A stretch of DNA of 64,000 bases from Paenibacillus chibensis (GTDB lineage: Bacteria; Bacillota; Bacilli; Paenibacillales; Paenibacillaceae): assembly GCF_004001045.1 (NCBI RefSeq), contig NZ_BIMK01000013.1:163404-227403 (forward strand), given 5' to 3'. Under the pieces are notes generated by a model that was not told the origin of the DNA, ran no database searches, and saw only the letters and a list, made by a program, of their open reading frames with translations. Made by a program: the position numbers and the translations under genes. Shown here piece by piece: positions 19,780-28,612 of this stretch (its first letter is position 1; every line of letters starts with the position of its first letter).

Positions 19780-20034
19780 TTAAGTTAATCCTTTGACCTC
19801 AAGATACCACCAGACCAAGCCGCCGATGATCACCAGAATAGGAAAGGCCAGATAAAGGATGACGATGGGATTGGCCAATAACGGATGTTTGGCAACCGTC
19901 GGATGGATATGGTCGTATCTTTGTTTTTGTTGTTTACGCATGATGGACACGGACATGTATAACGAAATGGCGCAGGCGATCACAGCAATAGCGATTAATA
20001 CGGTATACATCAAGTTGAATTTCTCCCCTGTCAT
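19780..20034 (-). CDS. Small two-TM membrane protein
   Basis: An 84-aa protein with two clear hydrophobic segments (MYTVLIAIAVIACAISLYM and IVILYLAFPILVIIGGLVWW) flanking a basic loop (RKQQKQRYDH). The function is unknown. It lies directly upstream of, and in the same direction as, the 102-aa hypothetical gene. Confidence 0.65.
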   Translation of the reverse strand: MTGEKFNLMYTVLIAIAVIACAISLYMSVSIMRKQQKQRYDHIHPTVAKHPLLANPIVILYLAFPILVIIGGLVWWYLEVKGLT

Positions 20035-20077
20035 CGTTTTGATTAATGCATATGGTTTACCTAAACGGTGAAATTAT

Positions 20078-20938
20078 TCATGATTGGCGGTGGTTGGCGC
20101 GATATTGACTCGGCGAAATGCCGAAGTACTCACGGAAATGCCTGGAAAAAGGGTGGATTGAAGAATACCGGAGTTTCTCCGCAATTTCCGTGATCGTCAA
20201 ATCACTTTCCAGCATCATGTGAGCCGATCGTTTCATGACGAGCTCATGATGGTACGATCTGGGCGTTTGACCCGTTTCCTGCAGGAATAATTCGTGAATA
20301 TAGGTTCGCTTTAAACCACAGTAAGAAGACCATTCATCGACCGACTGTCCTTGCTCGGGATGATGCTGCATATATTCGATGAGGCGTACGATCCGGTAAT
20401 CCTGAGGTTTCTTGACATGGAGCGCGTTATACCAGGAAAGCATCCAGGCATATAAAAAGCTGTTCGTCGTTTCGCTCCGATAGTATTCCAGGTCTTTATA
20501 AGCCCGCGTAATCATCGTAAACGTATCGATCAGCTGTGGATGGTCTCTCAAATTGATGACCGAGGGGAGCTCGTCCAATTCCGGACATGCAGGCATTGCT
20601 GCCATATGTTCAAATACGAAGGCTTCCGGCGCATATATAAATGAACGATGTAGAGAAGCGGGACTTTCATCATCCCACAGATCAAAATAGATGTTGAATG
20701 AAGGGAGCGGGTGATCCGGTGAGATGTGAAATGCATGCGGCTGCCCCGGACGCAAAAAGATTAACGTATGCCGTTCGATCGGATGCCGTTCACCGTCAAT
20801 CTCCATTTCCCCCGGCCCATCCAGAAACAAGTGCAGAGCGTACACACTGCCAGCCCTGAGCTGTTCATTGGAGCTTCCATCGTACAAGTAATGCATGAAC
20901 TCGCCGACATAAGGCTTCATATCTGGTATTTTTTTCAT
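20078..20938 (-). CDS. AraC-family transcriptional regulator
   Basis: A 286-aa regulator with an N-terminal cupin-like ligand domain (GSVYALHLFLDGPGEMEIDG...LIFLRPGQPHAFHISP) and two C-terminal HTHs (VDEWSSYCGLKRTYIHELF and LTITEIAEKLRYSSIHPFSRHFREYFGISPSQYR). It is divergently transcribed from the GH29 fucosidase gene across 168 bp, so it probably activates that gene in response to a sugar. Regulation of the fucosidase is inferred from position only. Confidence 0.9.
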   Translation of the reverse strand: MKKIPDMKPYVGEFMHYLYDGSSNEQLRAGSVYALHLFLDGPGEMEIDGERHPIERHTLIFLRPGQPHAFHISPDHPLPSFNIYFDLWDDESPASLHRSFIYAPEAFVFEHMAAMPACPELDELPSVINLRDHPQLIDTFTMITRAYKDLEYYRSETTNSFLYAWMLSWYNALHVKKPQDYRIVRLIEYMQHHPEQGQSVDEWSSYCGLKRTYIHELFLQETGQTPRSYHHELVMKRSAHMMLESDLTITEIAEKLRYSSIHPFSRHFREYFGISPSQYRANHRQS

Positions 20939-21106
20939 AAGAGAAAACCACCTTCACGAAAATCTAAGCTGAACAAGTAGCGGATTATTTGATAAATCAT
21001 TGAATGCTTCGCTAAATACAACTAACCATACCTATGATACGATACAATCGATAATCTGCAAATGATGTATAGTGTTAGCGGATGAATACGCAAAGGTCAG
21101 GAGTGT

Positions 21107-22090
21107 ATGCTTAATATGACTCATGAGGAATTACTTCAAAGGCAGCTTTGGTTTGTGAATCAACGATTCGGCATGTTCATTCATTTCAACAGTGCGACGT
21201 ATCAATTCTGCGATCACGAGATGATCGATTGGGAATATGGGCATGAGAATGATAACGAGCCCCGGAGATACATATTCGACCCGAAGGACTGGAACCCGGA
21301 GGCTCTTGATTGCAGTCAGTGGGCAAAAGCAGCCAAGTCAGCGGGGATGACATTTGCCGCAATGACGGCGAAGCATCATGAAGGGTTTGGGTTGTGGCCA
21401 AGCCGGTATACGGATCATTGCATTAAAAATGCGACGGATCGCCGTGACGTGGTGCAGGCATATCTTAAGGCTTTTCGCGATGAGGGCATTGAAGCGGGGT
21501 TGTATTTCTCCATGCTGGATCTTCATCACCAGATTAACCGGAAGAAATGTACGCCGCAGGATAAGGAATTCATCAAAAATCAGCTTACGGAGCTGCTGAC
21601 GGAATACGGAGAGATTCCTTTCCTGATCATTGACGGCTGGAATGCCCACTGGGGCGGACCGAGCTATGATCATCTTCCTTTTGAAGAAATCGATGAGCTT
21701 GTCAAAAGGCTGCAGCCACAGTGCTTGCTGATGAACATCAGCTGCGAGCCGAACCTGGATCATACGGACATCGTATTTTATGAAAATGCCGCCGGCCAGG
21801 AAGTGGACGAGGCTTTTGCCGGTCCCGGCGCGAGCTGCAACATTTTGACGAATAGCTGGTTCTGGAGAACCACGGATACGGGCATGGAACTGAAAACGGC
21901 TGATTGGGCAATGGACAAAATCAAGGAAATGCACCGTCATAACGTGTCATTTTTATTGAATGGGGCGCCTAATCGTCATGGGCTGCTGGATCCCAACGTG
22001 CTGGATCGTTTCAAGGAGATTGGCGAACGGTACCGGAAGCCTTCTGGTCTTGACGGCATTCCCGAAGGATGGGTATATCGAACTGAATAA
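21107..22090 (+). CDS. GH29-type alpha-L-fucosidase, single domain
   Basis: A 327-aa protein with the GH29 barrel: WFVNQRFGMFIHFNSATY at the N-terminus, AMTAKHHEGFGLWPSRYTDH, and PFLIIDGWNA, where Asp176 sits at the nucleophile position. There is no signal peptide, so it is probably cytosolic and acts on imported oligosaccharides. It is shorter than classic GH29 enzymes because it lacks the C-terminal beta-sandwich, a form common in Paenibacillus. The start follows CAGGAGTGT. Confidence 0.85.
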   Translation: MLNMTHEELLQRQLWFVNQRFGMFIHFNSATYQFCDHEMIDWEYGHENDNEPRRYIFDPKDWNPEALDCSQWAKAAKSAGMTFAAMTAKHHEGFGLWPSRYTDHCIKNATDRRDVVQAYLKAFRDEGIEAGLYFSMLDLHHQINRKKCTPQDKEFIKNQLTELLTEYGEIPFLIIDGWNAHWGGPSYDHLPFEEIDELVKRLQPQCLLMNISCEPNLDHTDIVFYENAAGQEVDEAFAGPGASCNILTNSWFWRTTDTGMELKTADWAMDKIKEMHRHNVSFLLNGAPNRHGLLDPNVLDRFKEIGERYRKPSGLDGIPEGWVYRTE

Positions 22091-22104
22091 GATCATCCGG
22101 TTAG

Positions 22105-22148
22105 AAAAGCTTCCTTCCCGTTATTGTCTTGCGGGGGAGGCTTTTTTT
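22105..22148 (+). terminator. Probable terminator after the fucosidase gene
   Basis: An imperfect hairpin (AAGCTTCCTTCCCG ... CGGGGGAGGCTT) is followed by a run of seven Ts. The remaining ~80 bp to the oxidase stop shows nothing. Confidence 0.6.
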
Positions 22149-22231
22149 GTTAACAATGTATCGGTACGCTGGACGCGTAGAGGCGACAAGATCAGCGCAG
22201 ATCAAGCGGCAACGATGGTGTTCTGAGCATT

Positions 22232-23890
22232 TTACTCTGGAATATTTTCAACATTCGGATCTGGGGTATAACTGCTTTGATAATCCGAGTACATTACATC
22301 CGTGACCATCCCTGCGGAAGCGTGGTGTAAATCATGGCAATGGAACATCCAATCTCCCGGATTGTCGGCTTCAAATGCGACTTCATAAGTTTCTCCTGGC
22401 TTCACATTGATCGTATCTTTCATAATCGGTGAACCTTGATACGGTTGACCATTTTTACTTAATACTTGGAAGAAGTGTCCGTGCAGGTGCATCGGATGAT
22501 CATCCGAATTGGACTTGTTAACAAAGGTCACTTTGACCTTGTCCCCTTTTTTGACGTTAATTTTATCGGTGTCCGGGAAGACCTTTCCGTTGATCGTATA
22601 GGCCATTTCACCGTTCTTCATTTCTGTATTTAAATTCAAGGTGACCTCTTGATCAAATTTCTGAGACAAAGAGAATTTGGCTTTAGACATCCTACCATAT
22701 TGTTCGAGGTCGAACAGCGGTAGGGTGTCAGTAGCATTGGATTGATCCGTCTTTACATCTGAGCCTTGGTATTGAATGACAGCTTTCATATTCTGAATTT
22801 TAGATGGTTCTTTTCCGTGCTCTTCCAAAAGCCAGGAGCCTGGATTATCGGCAGTAAACTCAATATCATAACGCTCTCCGGGTGCAATGGAAAGCAGTTG
22901 GTCCTGGATGACAGCAGGATCATTCACCGGCTGCCCATCGGTCGAGATGACTTTGAAGTCATGGCCATGCAGATGCATTTGATGTGTGATAAACCCCGCG
23001 TTAATGAGGCGAATTCTAACCTTGTCGCCTTCTTTTACAGGAAACGGATCTATGGATTCACCCGATTTTCCATTGATCGTGTAGAGATCGTACATGCTCA
23101 TATCATGGCCACTCATGTTCATACTGCTGCCATTCATTTTCATATCAGATCCGGACATATCCATTTCGCCATGAATCATGTTTCCCTTATCCATGCCGCT
23201 GGAATCATGTGTCCTATCCATATTGGCGCTGTTGGACTCCTCAGTTTTTCCACTCATGTTCATGTCTACAGAGCTCATCCACTCGTCTAACATTAGCGTA
23301 TAGTCCTTGTCGTAGTCATCCTTTGGATCTTCAACGATCAATGAACCATACAGTCCTTTATCCACCTGGTTCACACTGTCTTGGTGAGAGTGGTACCAGT
23401 ACGTGCCCGGTGTCGTAGCTTTAAATTCATAGGTGAATGTTTTTCCAGGCTCTACAGCGTCTTGGGTCACACCTGGGATCCCATCCATATTATTCGGAAC
23501 GGGATAGCCATGCCAGTGAATGGAGACAGGTTGCTTCATCTCGTTTTTGAGGTTAACTTTAACCGTGTCCCCGACCTTGACACGAATTTGCGGCCCCGGC
23601 ACCGAGTTATTAAAGGTCCAAACTGGCAGCGTGTACCCTTTTGAAACCTCGAGATTGCTTTCCTGAGCGGTAATGGTAAATTCTTTACCATCAACCACAC
23701 TTGTCGCAGATGTCAGTTTAACGGAATTAGAATCCGATGTGGTTGCCTTATTTGGATTCGACGTGGATGCATCACCCATGATCATTTTCGAATGATCCAT
23801 TCCATCCGTATTGTTTACCTTGACACAGCCTGTAGCAATGACCGCTATTGAACCTGCTGCAACCAAAGTTTTTAGTATCCCTGACTTCAT
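22232..23890 (-). CDS. Multicopper oxidase, Met-rich lipoprotein
   Basis: A secreted multicopper oxidase of 552 aa. It is a lipoprotein: VIATGC with Cys22 as the lipidation site. Copper motifs are SIHWHG (125-128), YHSH (167-169), HQMHLHGH (~303) and the C-terminal HPMHLHGHFF and FHCHDLHHASAGM (T1/T3 ligands). Between cupredoxin domains 1 and 2 a Met/His-rich insert (~208-266, many DMxM repeats) resembles those of CueO-like cuprous oxidases. The role is extracytoplasmic Cu(I) oxidation and tolerance. It lies at the left edge of the copper island but on the opposite strand; its promoter lacks the G-tract operator found before other island genes. Confidence 0.92.
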   Translation of the reverse strand: MKSGILKTLVAAGSIAVIATGCVKVNNTDGMDHSKMIMGDASTSNPNKATTSDSNSVKLTSATSVVDGKEFTITAQESNLEVSKGYTLPVWTFNNSVPGPQIRVKVGDTVKVNLKNEMKQPVSIHWHGYPVPNNMDGIPGVTQDAVEPGKTFTYEFKATTPGTYWYHSHQDSVNQVDKGLYGSLIVEDPKDDYDKDYTLMLDEWMSSVDMNMSGKTEESNSANMDRTHDSSGMDKGNMIHGEMDMSGSDMKMNGSSMNMSGHDMSMYDLYTINGKSGESIDPFPVKEGDKVRIRLINAGFITHQMHLHGHDFKVISTDGQPVNDPAVIQDQLLSIAPGERYDIEFTADNPGSWLLEEHGKEPSKIQNMKAVIQYQGSDVKTDQSNATDTLPLFDLEQYGRMSKAKFSLSQKFDQEVTLNLNTEMKNGEMAYTINGKVFPDTDKINVKKGDKVKVTFVNKSNSDDHPMHLHGHFFQVLSKNGQPYQGSPIMKDTINVKPGETYEVAFEADNPGDWMFHCHDLHHASAGMVTDVMYSDYQSSYTPDPNVENIPE

Positions 23891-24126
23891 TTCATATTCC
23901 CCCTAATCAATCATGTTATCTTGCCCTTTACCATCATAAATCAAAGGTATATAGAACTTATGAAGATAGATAAAACACGATCCCCTGGCTTTTTCCCACC
24001 CGAAACATTTTCATGTATTGAGTCCCTTAGAATAATGCGGATTTTTGTATGGAGATCTCTAATAACGGTACGGATCGACTTGAACTGATTCATAAAAGGT
24101 CCCATTCGTATAACATAAATCATAAC

Positions 24127-24157
24127 TTGAAAATTATACATTAGGGGGGTATACTAA
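24127..24157 (+). promoter_or_regulatory. Promoter with nested G-tract operator (site A)
   Basis: TTGAAA (24127-24132), a 17-nt spacer containing TTAGGGGGG, and TATACT (24150-24155) form a good sigma-A promoter. The G-run-GTATA element recurs upstream of the MFS gene, csoR and copA, so it is a candidate CsoR-type operator. It drives the NIR/SIR-like gene 64 bp downstream. Confidence 0.6.
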
Positions 24158-24220
24158 TTTCGCAACATAATAATAATTTGCAAATAAAAAATATAATCAA
24201 TCCGATTCTGGGGTGAAAAA

Positions 24221-24844
24221 ATGACTAATGATAAAATTGTAATTGCGGTGTCCTCACCGGTTCAAGTCGGAGGAAGCTTATTTACTGCTAGGCAGCTCAT
24301 CGCTATCAGTAAGATTATGGGTCCAAATCAACAGATTGAAATGACACCGTTCCGACAGCTGTATATTGAAATCCCCGTTGAATCCCAAGATACGGTGACC
24401 CAAGATTTGCAGAGCGTTGGCCTTGAGGTCAATCCCTCGGGTTTTGCAACCAAAAGCCTGATTGCCTGCAATTTCTGCAGGGGGCCAGAGGATGCGGGAC
24501 TGGATATTGCCCAGAAGTTGAATCTTGCGATCGCAGGTATTTTAACACCGGCACCGATCAAAGTAGGATATGCCGGCTGCGCACTTGGAACAAGTGAACC
24601 CCTATTAAGAGATATTGGGGTCGTCAAAATGAAAGACAAGTTTGATATTTATGTGGGCGGAGATTCCAAAGGCATCAAGGCATCTTTGGCTCAGCTGTTT
24701 TTAACGGGACTAACCGAAGAACAAGTCATACCGACGGTTCTGAAACTCATTGATCATTATAAGACTCATGCCAAGGGCAAAGAAAAATTCAGTAAGTTCG
24801 TCAATCGGATTTCCATGGAAGACTTAAAACAAATCACTGCGTAA
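24221..24844 (+). CDS. Small nitrite/sulfite-reductase-like (NIR_SIR half-domain) protein
   Basis: A 207-aa soluble protein built like one half of a sirohaem nitrite/sulfite reductase: a ferredoxin-like half domain (residues ~20-70, with QLIAISKIM and MTPFRQLYIEIP), then IACNFCRGPEDAG, VGYAGCALGTSEPLLRDIGVV and a glycine-rich KFDIYVGGDSKG. Only three cysteines sit near the cluster region (C-x2-C and one in GC-ALGTS); the canonical C-x5-C and GCPNxC set is incomplete, so it may bind a different cofactor or none. The SD is GGGGTG. It has its own operator-bearing promoter inside the copper island, so a role in copper or redox stress is inferred, not known. Confidence 0.7.
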   Translation: MTNDKIVIAVSSPVQVGGSLFTARQLIAISKIMGPNQQIEMTPFRQLYIEIPVESQDTVTQDLQSVGLEVNPSGFATKSLIACNFCRGPEDAGLDIAQKLNLAIAGILTPAPIKVGYAGCALGTSEPLLRDIGVVKMKDKFDIYVGGDSKGIKASLAQLFLTGLTEEQVIPTVLKLIDHYKTHAKGKEKFSKFVNRISMEDLKQITA

Positions 24845-24943
24845 AATAAAGTGTAAAAGGCGGGTGTGGATTCCGGGTTCGTATCGCAATACGCTGCCGC
24901 TACATAGGTACCGTTTTGGGTGTCCGTAAAGAAAAATCATAAC

Positions 24944-24979
24944 AGGTCATTTCTTTAAACAAGGAAATGGCCTCTTTGA
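24944..24979 (+). terminator. Terminator after the NIR-like gene
   Basis: GGTCATTTC and GAAATGGCC form a 9-bp stem (one G-U), followed by TCTTTG. The 207-bp gap to the response regulator gene otherwise shows no gene. Confidence 0.6.
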
Positions 24980-25051
24980 TTAGGGTGAAAATAAATAAAA
25001 CATGGTAGCTGAAAAATTACATAGATGATGCAAAGGAGATGAGTAGCCATC

Positions 25052-25741
25052 ATGCGAAAAATTTTAATTGTGGAAGATGAAGAAAAAATTAGAGAGGTCA
25101 TAGTAGCCTATTTAAGGAAAGACGGCTTTGAAACCACGGAGGCAGGCAACGGAAAAGAAGCTCTGCATGAAATCTCCAAAAACTCATTCGATTTGATCAT
25201 TCTGGATTTAATGCTGCCCGATATGAATGGGGAAGGCGTCTGCCAACAGGTACGAGCAGTATGTCCGACGCCCATTATTATGTTGACGGCAAAGGCATCG
25301 ATTAACCACCGCATTCATGGGCTAGCTATCGGAGCTGATGACTATATCATCAAGCCCTTTGATCCGAACGAACTTATCGCACGGGTTCGATCGGTGCTGC
25401 GGCGGACCCATCCGCAGGAACTCCTAGCTGAACAGCTGGAATACGGAGGAAGGCTGACCATTGATAACCAGGCTAAACAGGTGCTCATTAAAAACGAAGT
25501 GATCAGTTTAACCCCTTCAGAATATAGACTCCTTCTTGTCATGGCCAGGAACGCCGATCGTACATTCTCCAGAGAAAAACTGATTGAATTGGTTATGGGA
25601 TATGATTTCGATGGGGATATACGAATCATTGATCAGCATATTAAAAATCTGCGTCAAAAAATCGAAGACGACCCCAAAAACCCTTTATTCATAAGGACGA
25701 TCTTTGGAACCGGATATCGATTTCATGGTAGAGGCCTATGA
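25052..25741 (+). CDS. OmpR/PhoB-family response regulator
   Basis: 229 aa: a receiver domain with the acidic pocket in IVEDEE, phospho-acceptor Asp52 in LDLMLPD, the Lys in IIKPFDPNE, and a C-terminal winged helix (LTPSEYRLLLVMARN...FGTGYRFHG). The start has AAAGGAGATG. The stop overlaps the kinase start (ATGA), so the pair is coupled. Its position suggests control of the copper-island or envelope genes, but no direct repeat recognisable as its target was found. Confidence 0.92.
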   Translation: MRKILIVEDEEKIREVIVAYLRKDGFETTEAGNGKEALHEISKNSFDLIILDLMLPDMNGEGVCQQVRAVCPTPIIMLTAKASINHRIHGLAIGADDYIIKPFDPNELIARVRSVLRRTHPQELLAEQLEYGGRLTIDNQAKQVLIKNEVISLTPSEYRLLLVMARNADRTFSREKLIELVMGYDFDGDIRIIDQHIKNLRQKIEDDPKNPLFIRTIFGTGYRFHGRGL

Positions 25742-26856
25742 AGAGTTCGTTGTCGTTCCGATTAAGCATTCTTTTGGTTATATATACCGGAGCTATATTG
25801 GTCATTGCATCGATTGCAATTATCAATGCTACCCATTACCATTTTCAGTTATATGGGAATGAAATGGCGGAGAGTCACCATACCGCTAAGTTATTAAACT
25901 CACACTTGGAGCAAGCTATTATTCAATCGATCGGGTTAACGATTGGAGGGGCATTCATTATCACGCTAATCTTGAGTATCTATATTGCCAGACGTATTTC
26001 TTCGCCCTTAATCAGCATGAGAAATTTAACTCTGGTAATGGCAAGAGGAAAGCGGGATGTGCGATTGCCTTTAAAAGGGGCGCCGAAGGATGAATTAGAC
26101 GAGCTTGCGGCCTCCATCAATCATTTGGCTGAGCAGTTAGAGCAACAGGAACAATTAAGGATTGCGATGACCGAAAATATAGCCCATGAGCTGAGAACTC
26201 CGCTGACCACGTTAAATAGTTATTTAGCATCGATTCAAGACGGGGTGTGGGAACCGACTCCGGAGCGGATACAATCAAGTCGGGAAGAAATTTTTAGATT
26301 GACTCAATTGGTTCAGGAGTTAGAAGAACTGCAAATGTTTAATTCCAGCGAATTTTCCTTATCTCGTAAAAAAGTTCCCGTTCAAAGATCCATTGAACAA
26401 GTCATGGACCTGATGCGCCCATCTTTTAAACAACATGAAATTCAGCTATCTTTGGGTCACCTACCCGATGCCACGATCCTTGCCGATGAGAGCCGGTTGG
26501 TTCAAATTTGGACCAATATCCTTTCGAATGCTCTAAAATTCACACCTAAAGGTGGCATTGTTCGATTGGATGGGAAAATCATGGCGGATTCCATTTTGAT
26601 CACCATAACCGATAGTGGTATTGGCATCCCGCCAAAAGACCTGACCCATATATTCGAGAGGTTTTACCGTGTGGAGAAATCCCGGAACCGAAAAATGGGC
26701 GGAGGCGGTCTGGGGTTAGCCATAACAAAGACGCTTGTGGGACGCCATGCCGGACAAGTCTGGGCGGAAAGTAAGGAGGGGGAGGGGACGCAAATTTATG
26801 TCGAACTGCCACTAGCCCAAAGTAAAATAAAAAATAGTCTTGACAATATAGGGTAG
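25738..26856 (+). CDS. Sensor histidine kinase, BaeS-like, with a short His-rich sensor loop
   Basis: 372 aa: TM1 (~10-32), a ~30-residue extracytoplasmic loop, TM2 (~64-85), HAMP (~86-138), HisKA with ENIAHELRTPL (phospho-acceptor His150) and HATPase with WTNILSNALKF (N box), ITDSGIGIPP (G1) and GGGGLGLAITK (G2). The loop between the TMs contains five His and a Met (THYHF, MAESHHT, NSHLE), which fits metal sensing such as copper; that is inference. It is coupled to the preceding response regulator. Confidence 0.9.
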   Translation: MKSSLSFRLSILLVIYTGAILVIASIAIINATHYHFQLYGNEMAESHHTAKLLNSHLEQAIIQSIGLTIGGAFIITLILSIYIARRISSPLISMRNLTLVMARGKRDVRLPLKGAPKDELDELAASINHLAEQLEQQEQLRIAMTENIAHELRTPLTTLNSYLASIQDGVWEPTPERIQSSREEIFRLTQLVQELEELQMFNSSEFSLSRKKVPVQRSIEQVMDLMRPSFKQHEIQLSLGHLPDATILADESRLVQIWTNILSNALKFTPKGGIVRLDGKIMADSILITITDSGIGIPPKDLTHIFERFYRVEKSRNRKMGGGGLGLAITKTLVGRHAGQVWAESKEGEGTQIYVELPLAQSKIKNSLDNIG

Positions 26857-26872
26857 GGGGCTATACTATACA
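26840..26872 (+). promoter_or_regulatory. Promoter with nested G-tract operator (site B)
   Basis: TTGACA (26840-26845), a 16-nt spacer ATATAGGGTAGGGGGC, then TATACT (26862-26867). The spacer carries the TATAGGGTA-GGGGG motif shared with sites C and D. It precedes the MFS gene by ~120 bp and partly overlaps the end of the kinase gene. Confidence 0.65.
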
Positions 26873-26987
26873 ATATATTAACCGGTAATTTATGGGATCC
26901 AACACACGTCAATGATGGCCGTCACAGGTGAAGAAGGGTCTTGCCAAAAAGGAAGTGCCGGTAAATTCAATTGAAGGAGGTCTACTT

Positions 26988-28433
26988 ATGTCAATACAGA
27001 CCCAGAGTCTTTCCCAGGCTGATCCAAGACGCTGGATGGCACTAGCGTTATTATGCCTTGCGAATTTTATGGTGATAATGGATACATCAATTATCGGGGT
27101 TGCCTTACCTGCTATCAAAGAAGCCCTTGGATATTCCCAAGAAAGCTTGCAATGGGTTTTTAATGCATACGTTATCTTTTTTGGAGGTCTCTTGTTGCTC
27201 GGCGGAAAACTATCTGACTTGTTTGGACATAAACGCATGTTTATGTGGGGATTTTTAATTCTTACCCTGGCTTCATTGCTGACGGGTCTTGCTTGGAATG
27301 AGAATGTTTTAAATATCGGTCGCGCTTTGCAAGGCTTCGGTTCGGCTTTGATTGCTCCTTCGGCGTTAACAATTGTCATGACTCTGTTTAGTGGAAATCC
27401 GAAGGAATTAGGTAAAGCCATGGGATTTTGGGGTGCGTCCGCTGCTGCAGGAGGTTCCGCTGGTGTATTTCTTGGTGGTGTCATTACGCAGTGGCTCAGC
27501 TGGGAATGGACATTTCTAATCAATGTTCCAGTTGGGATTCTCGCACTCCTTTTATCGCCGGGACTGCTACCGAAAGGGAAAAGAGGAAAAGGCAGCATCG
27601 ATATCTTCGGCTCCCTTTTTGTCACCGCAGCTTTGGTATTAGTCGTGTATGGCATTGTTACGGCAGAACATAATGGATGGAGAGCGCCAACCACCGTATG
27701 GACCCTCATCTCAGGTGCAGCACTTTTCATCCTTTTCCTTATCATTCAGGCAGTCAAGAAAGAACCTTTGATCCCTTTAAAAATTTTCAAGGCTCCGAAC
27801 CTGGCTGCTGGAAACATCGCTTTGATCATGTTGTCCGGTGGATGGATTCCGTTATGGTATTTCCTCAATCTCTACATGCAGCAAGTTCTCAAATTTTCAG
27901 CATTTACTGGCGGGGTCGCTTTGCTTCCGATGACCATATTAATTGCCATATTCATGATCGTGGTGACTGGTAAATTAATCGCCAAATTCGGAATGAAAGC
28001 AAATATCGTCATCGGGCTGTCAGCTCTGGGCGCTTCCTTGATTTTATTCTCCAATATTACGCCAGTGGATGGCAGCTTTCTCGTAAACGTGCTACCTGCA
28101 TCGCTTTTGGGTGCACTTGGTATGTCACTGGCCTATATACCATCCATGATGACGGCGATGTCCGGAGCAAAACCCGAGGAGGCAGGACTGGCATCCGGTC
28201 TTGCAAATACAAGTTATCAAATTGGCTCGGCTATCAGTCTTGCCATTATGGTGACGATTGCGGCCACCACAACTGCCACCCATACGGGAGAAAATCCTGC
28301 GGTAGCCCTAAACGCCGGATTTCAAGCTGCCTTCTTATGGTCTGGCATCGTCGCCTTTGCCGGAGCCCTGTTAGCCTTATTGTTTGTACGATCTCCAAAA
28401 CAAGCTGATACCACCATGTCAAATACGATGTAA
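26988..28433 (+). CDS. DHA2-family MFS exporter (14 TM) in the copper island
   Basis: 481 aa with the EmrB/QacA pattern: ANFMVIMDTSIIGVALPAI in TM1, GKLSDLFGHKRMFM (motif A), ALQGFGSALIAPSALTI (motif B region), GVFLGGVITQWLSWEW (motif C) and a 14-TM hydrophobicity pattern. The start at 26988 has GAAGGAGG; an earlier in-frame ATG at 26928 lacks one. Its promoter has a CsoR-like operator. It may export a copper chelator, an ionophore or a drug; the substrate is not visible. Confidence 0.85.
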   Translation: MSIQTQSLSQADPRRWMALALLCLANFMVIMDTSIIGVALPAIKEALGYSQESLQWVFNAYVIFFGGLLLLGGKLSDLFGHKRMFMWGFLILTLASLLTGLAWNENVLNIGRALQGFGSALIAPSALTIVMTLFSGNPKELGKAMGFWGASAAAGGSAGVFLGGVITQWLSWEWTFLINVPVGILALLLSPGLLPKGKRGKGSIDIFGSLFVTAALVLVVYGIVTAEHNGWRAPTTVWTLISGAALFILFLIIQAVKKEPLIPLKIFKAPNLAAGNIALIMLSGGWIPLWYFLNLYMQQVLKFSAFTGGVALLPMTILIAIFMIVVTGKLIAKFGMKANIVIGLSALGASLILFSNITPVDGSFLVNVLPASLLGALGMSLAYIPSMMTAMSGAKPEEAGLASGLANTSYQIGSAISLAIMVTIAATTTATHTGENPAVALNAGFQAAFLWSGIVAFAGALLALLFVRSPKQADTTMSNTM

Positions 28434-28518
28434 TTCAAACCGAACTCCTGCCTATTCCTATGGCTGGAGTTCTTCATTGTTAGAGCAAGAATGGGAAAGG
28501 ATATGGTGTATGTATAAC

Positions 28519-28545
28519 TTGACATTATAGGGAGGGGGGTATAAT
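28519..28545 (+). promoter_or_regulatory. Promoter with nested G-tract operator (site C)
   Basis: TTGACA (28519-28524), a short 15-nt spacer TTATAGGGAGGGGGG, then TATAAT (28540-28545), 67 bp before csoR. This fits autoregulation. Confidence 0.65.
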
Positions 28546-28612
28546 TAGAATATGAAACACAAATGAACCACCACAGAATAACCGTGCATTTCAAGAATGG
28601 AAGGTGAATGGA

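Noticed and set aside
22766..23290. 174-codon plus-strand frame opposite the multicopper oxidase
   Set aside because: His/Met-rich appearance is the antisense of the oxidase Met-rich insert; no SD.
24865..24940. GC-rich stretch after the NIR-like gene as a possible riboswitch
   Set aside because: No conserved riboswitch core was recognised and the only stable hairpin downstream reads as a simple terminator.
26909..27745. 278-codon minus-strand frame opposite the island MFS gene
   Set aside because: No ribosome site, no homology, and it overlaps a transporter with clear motifs on the plus strand.
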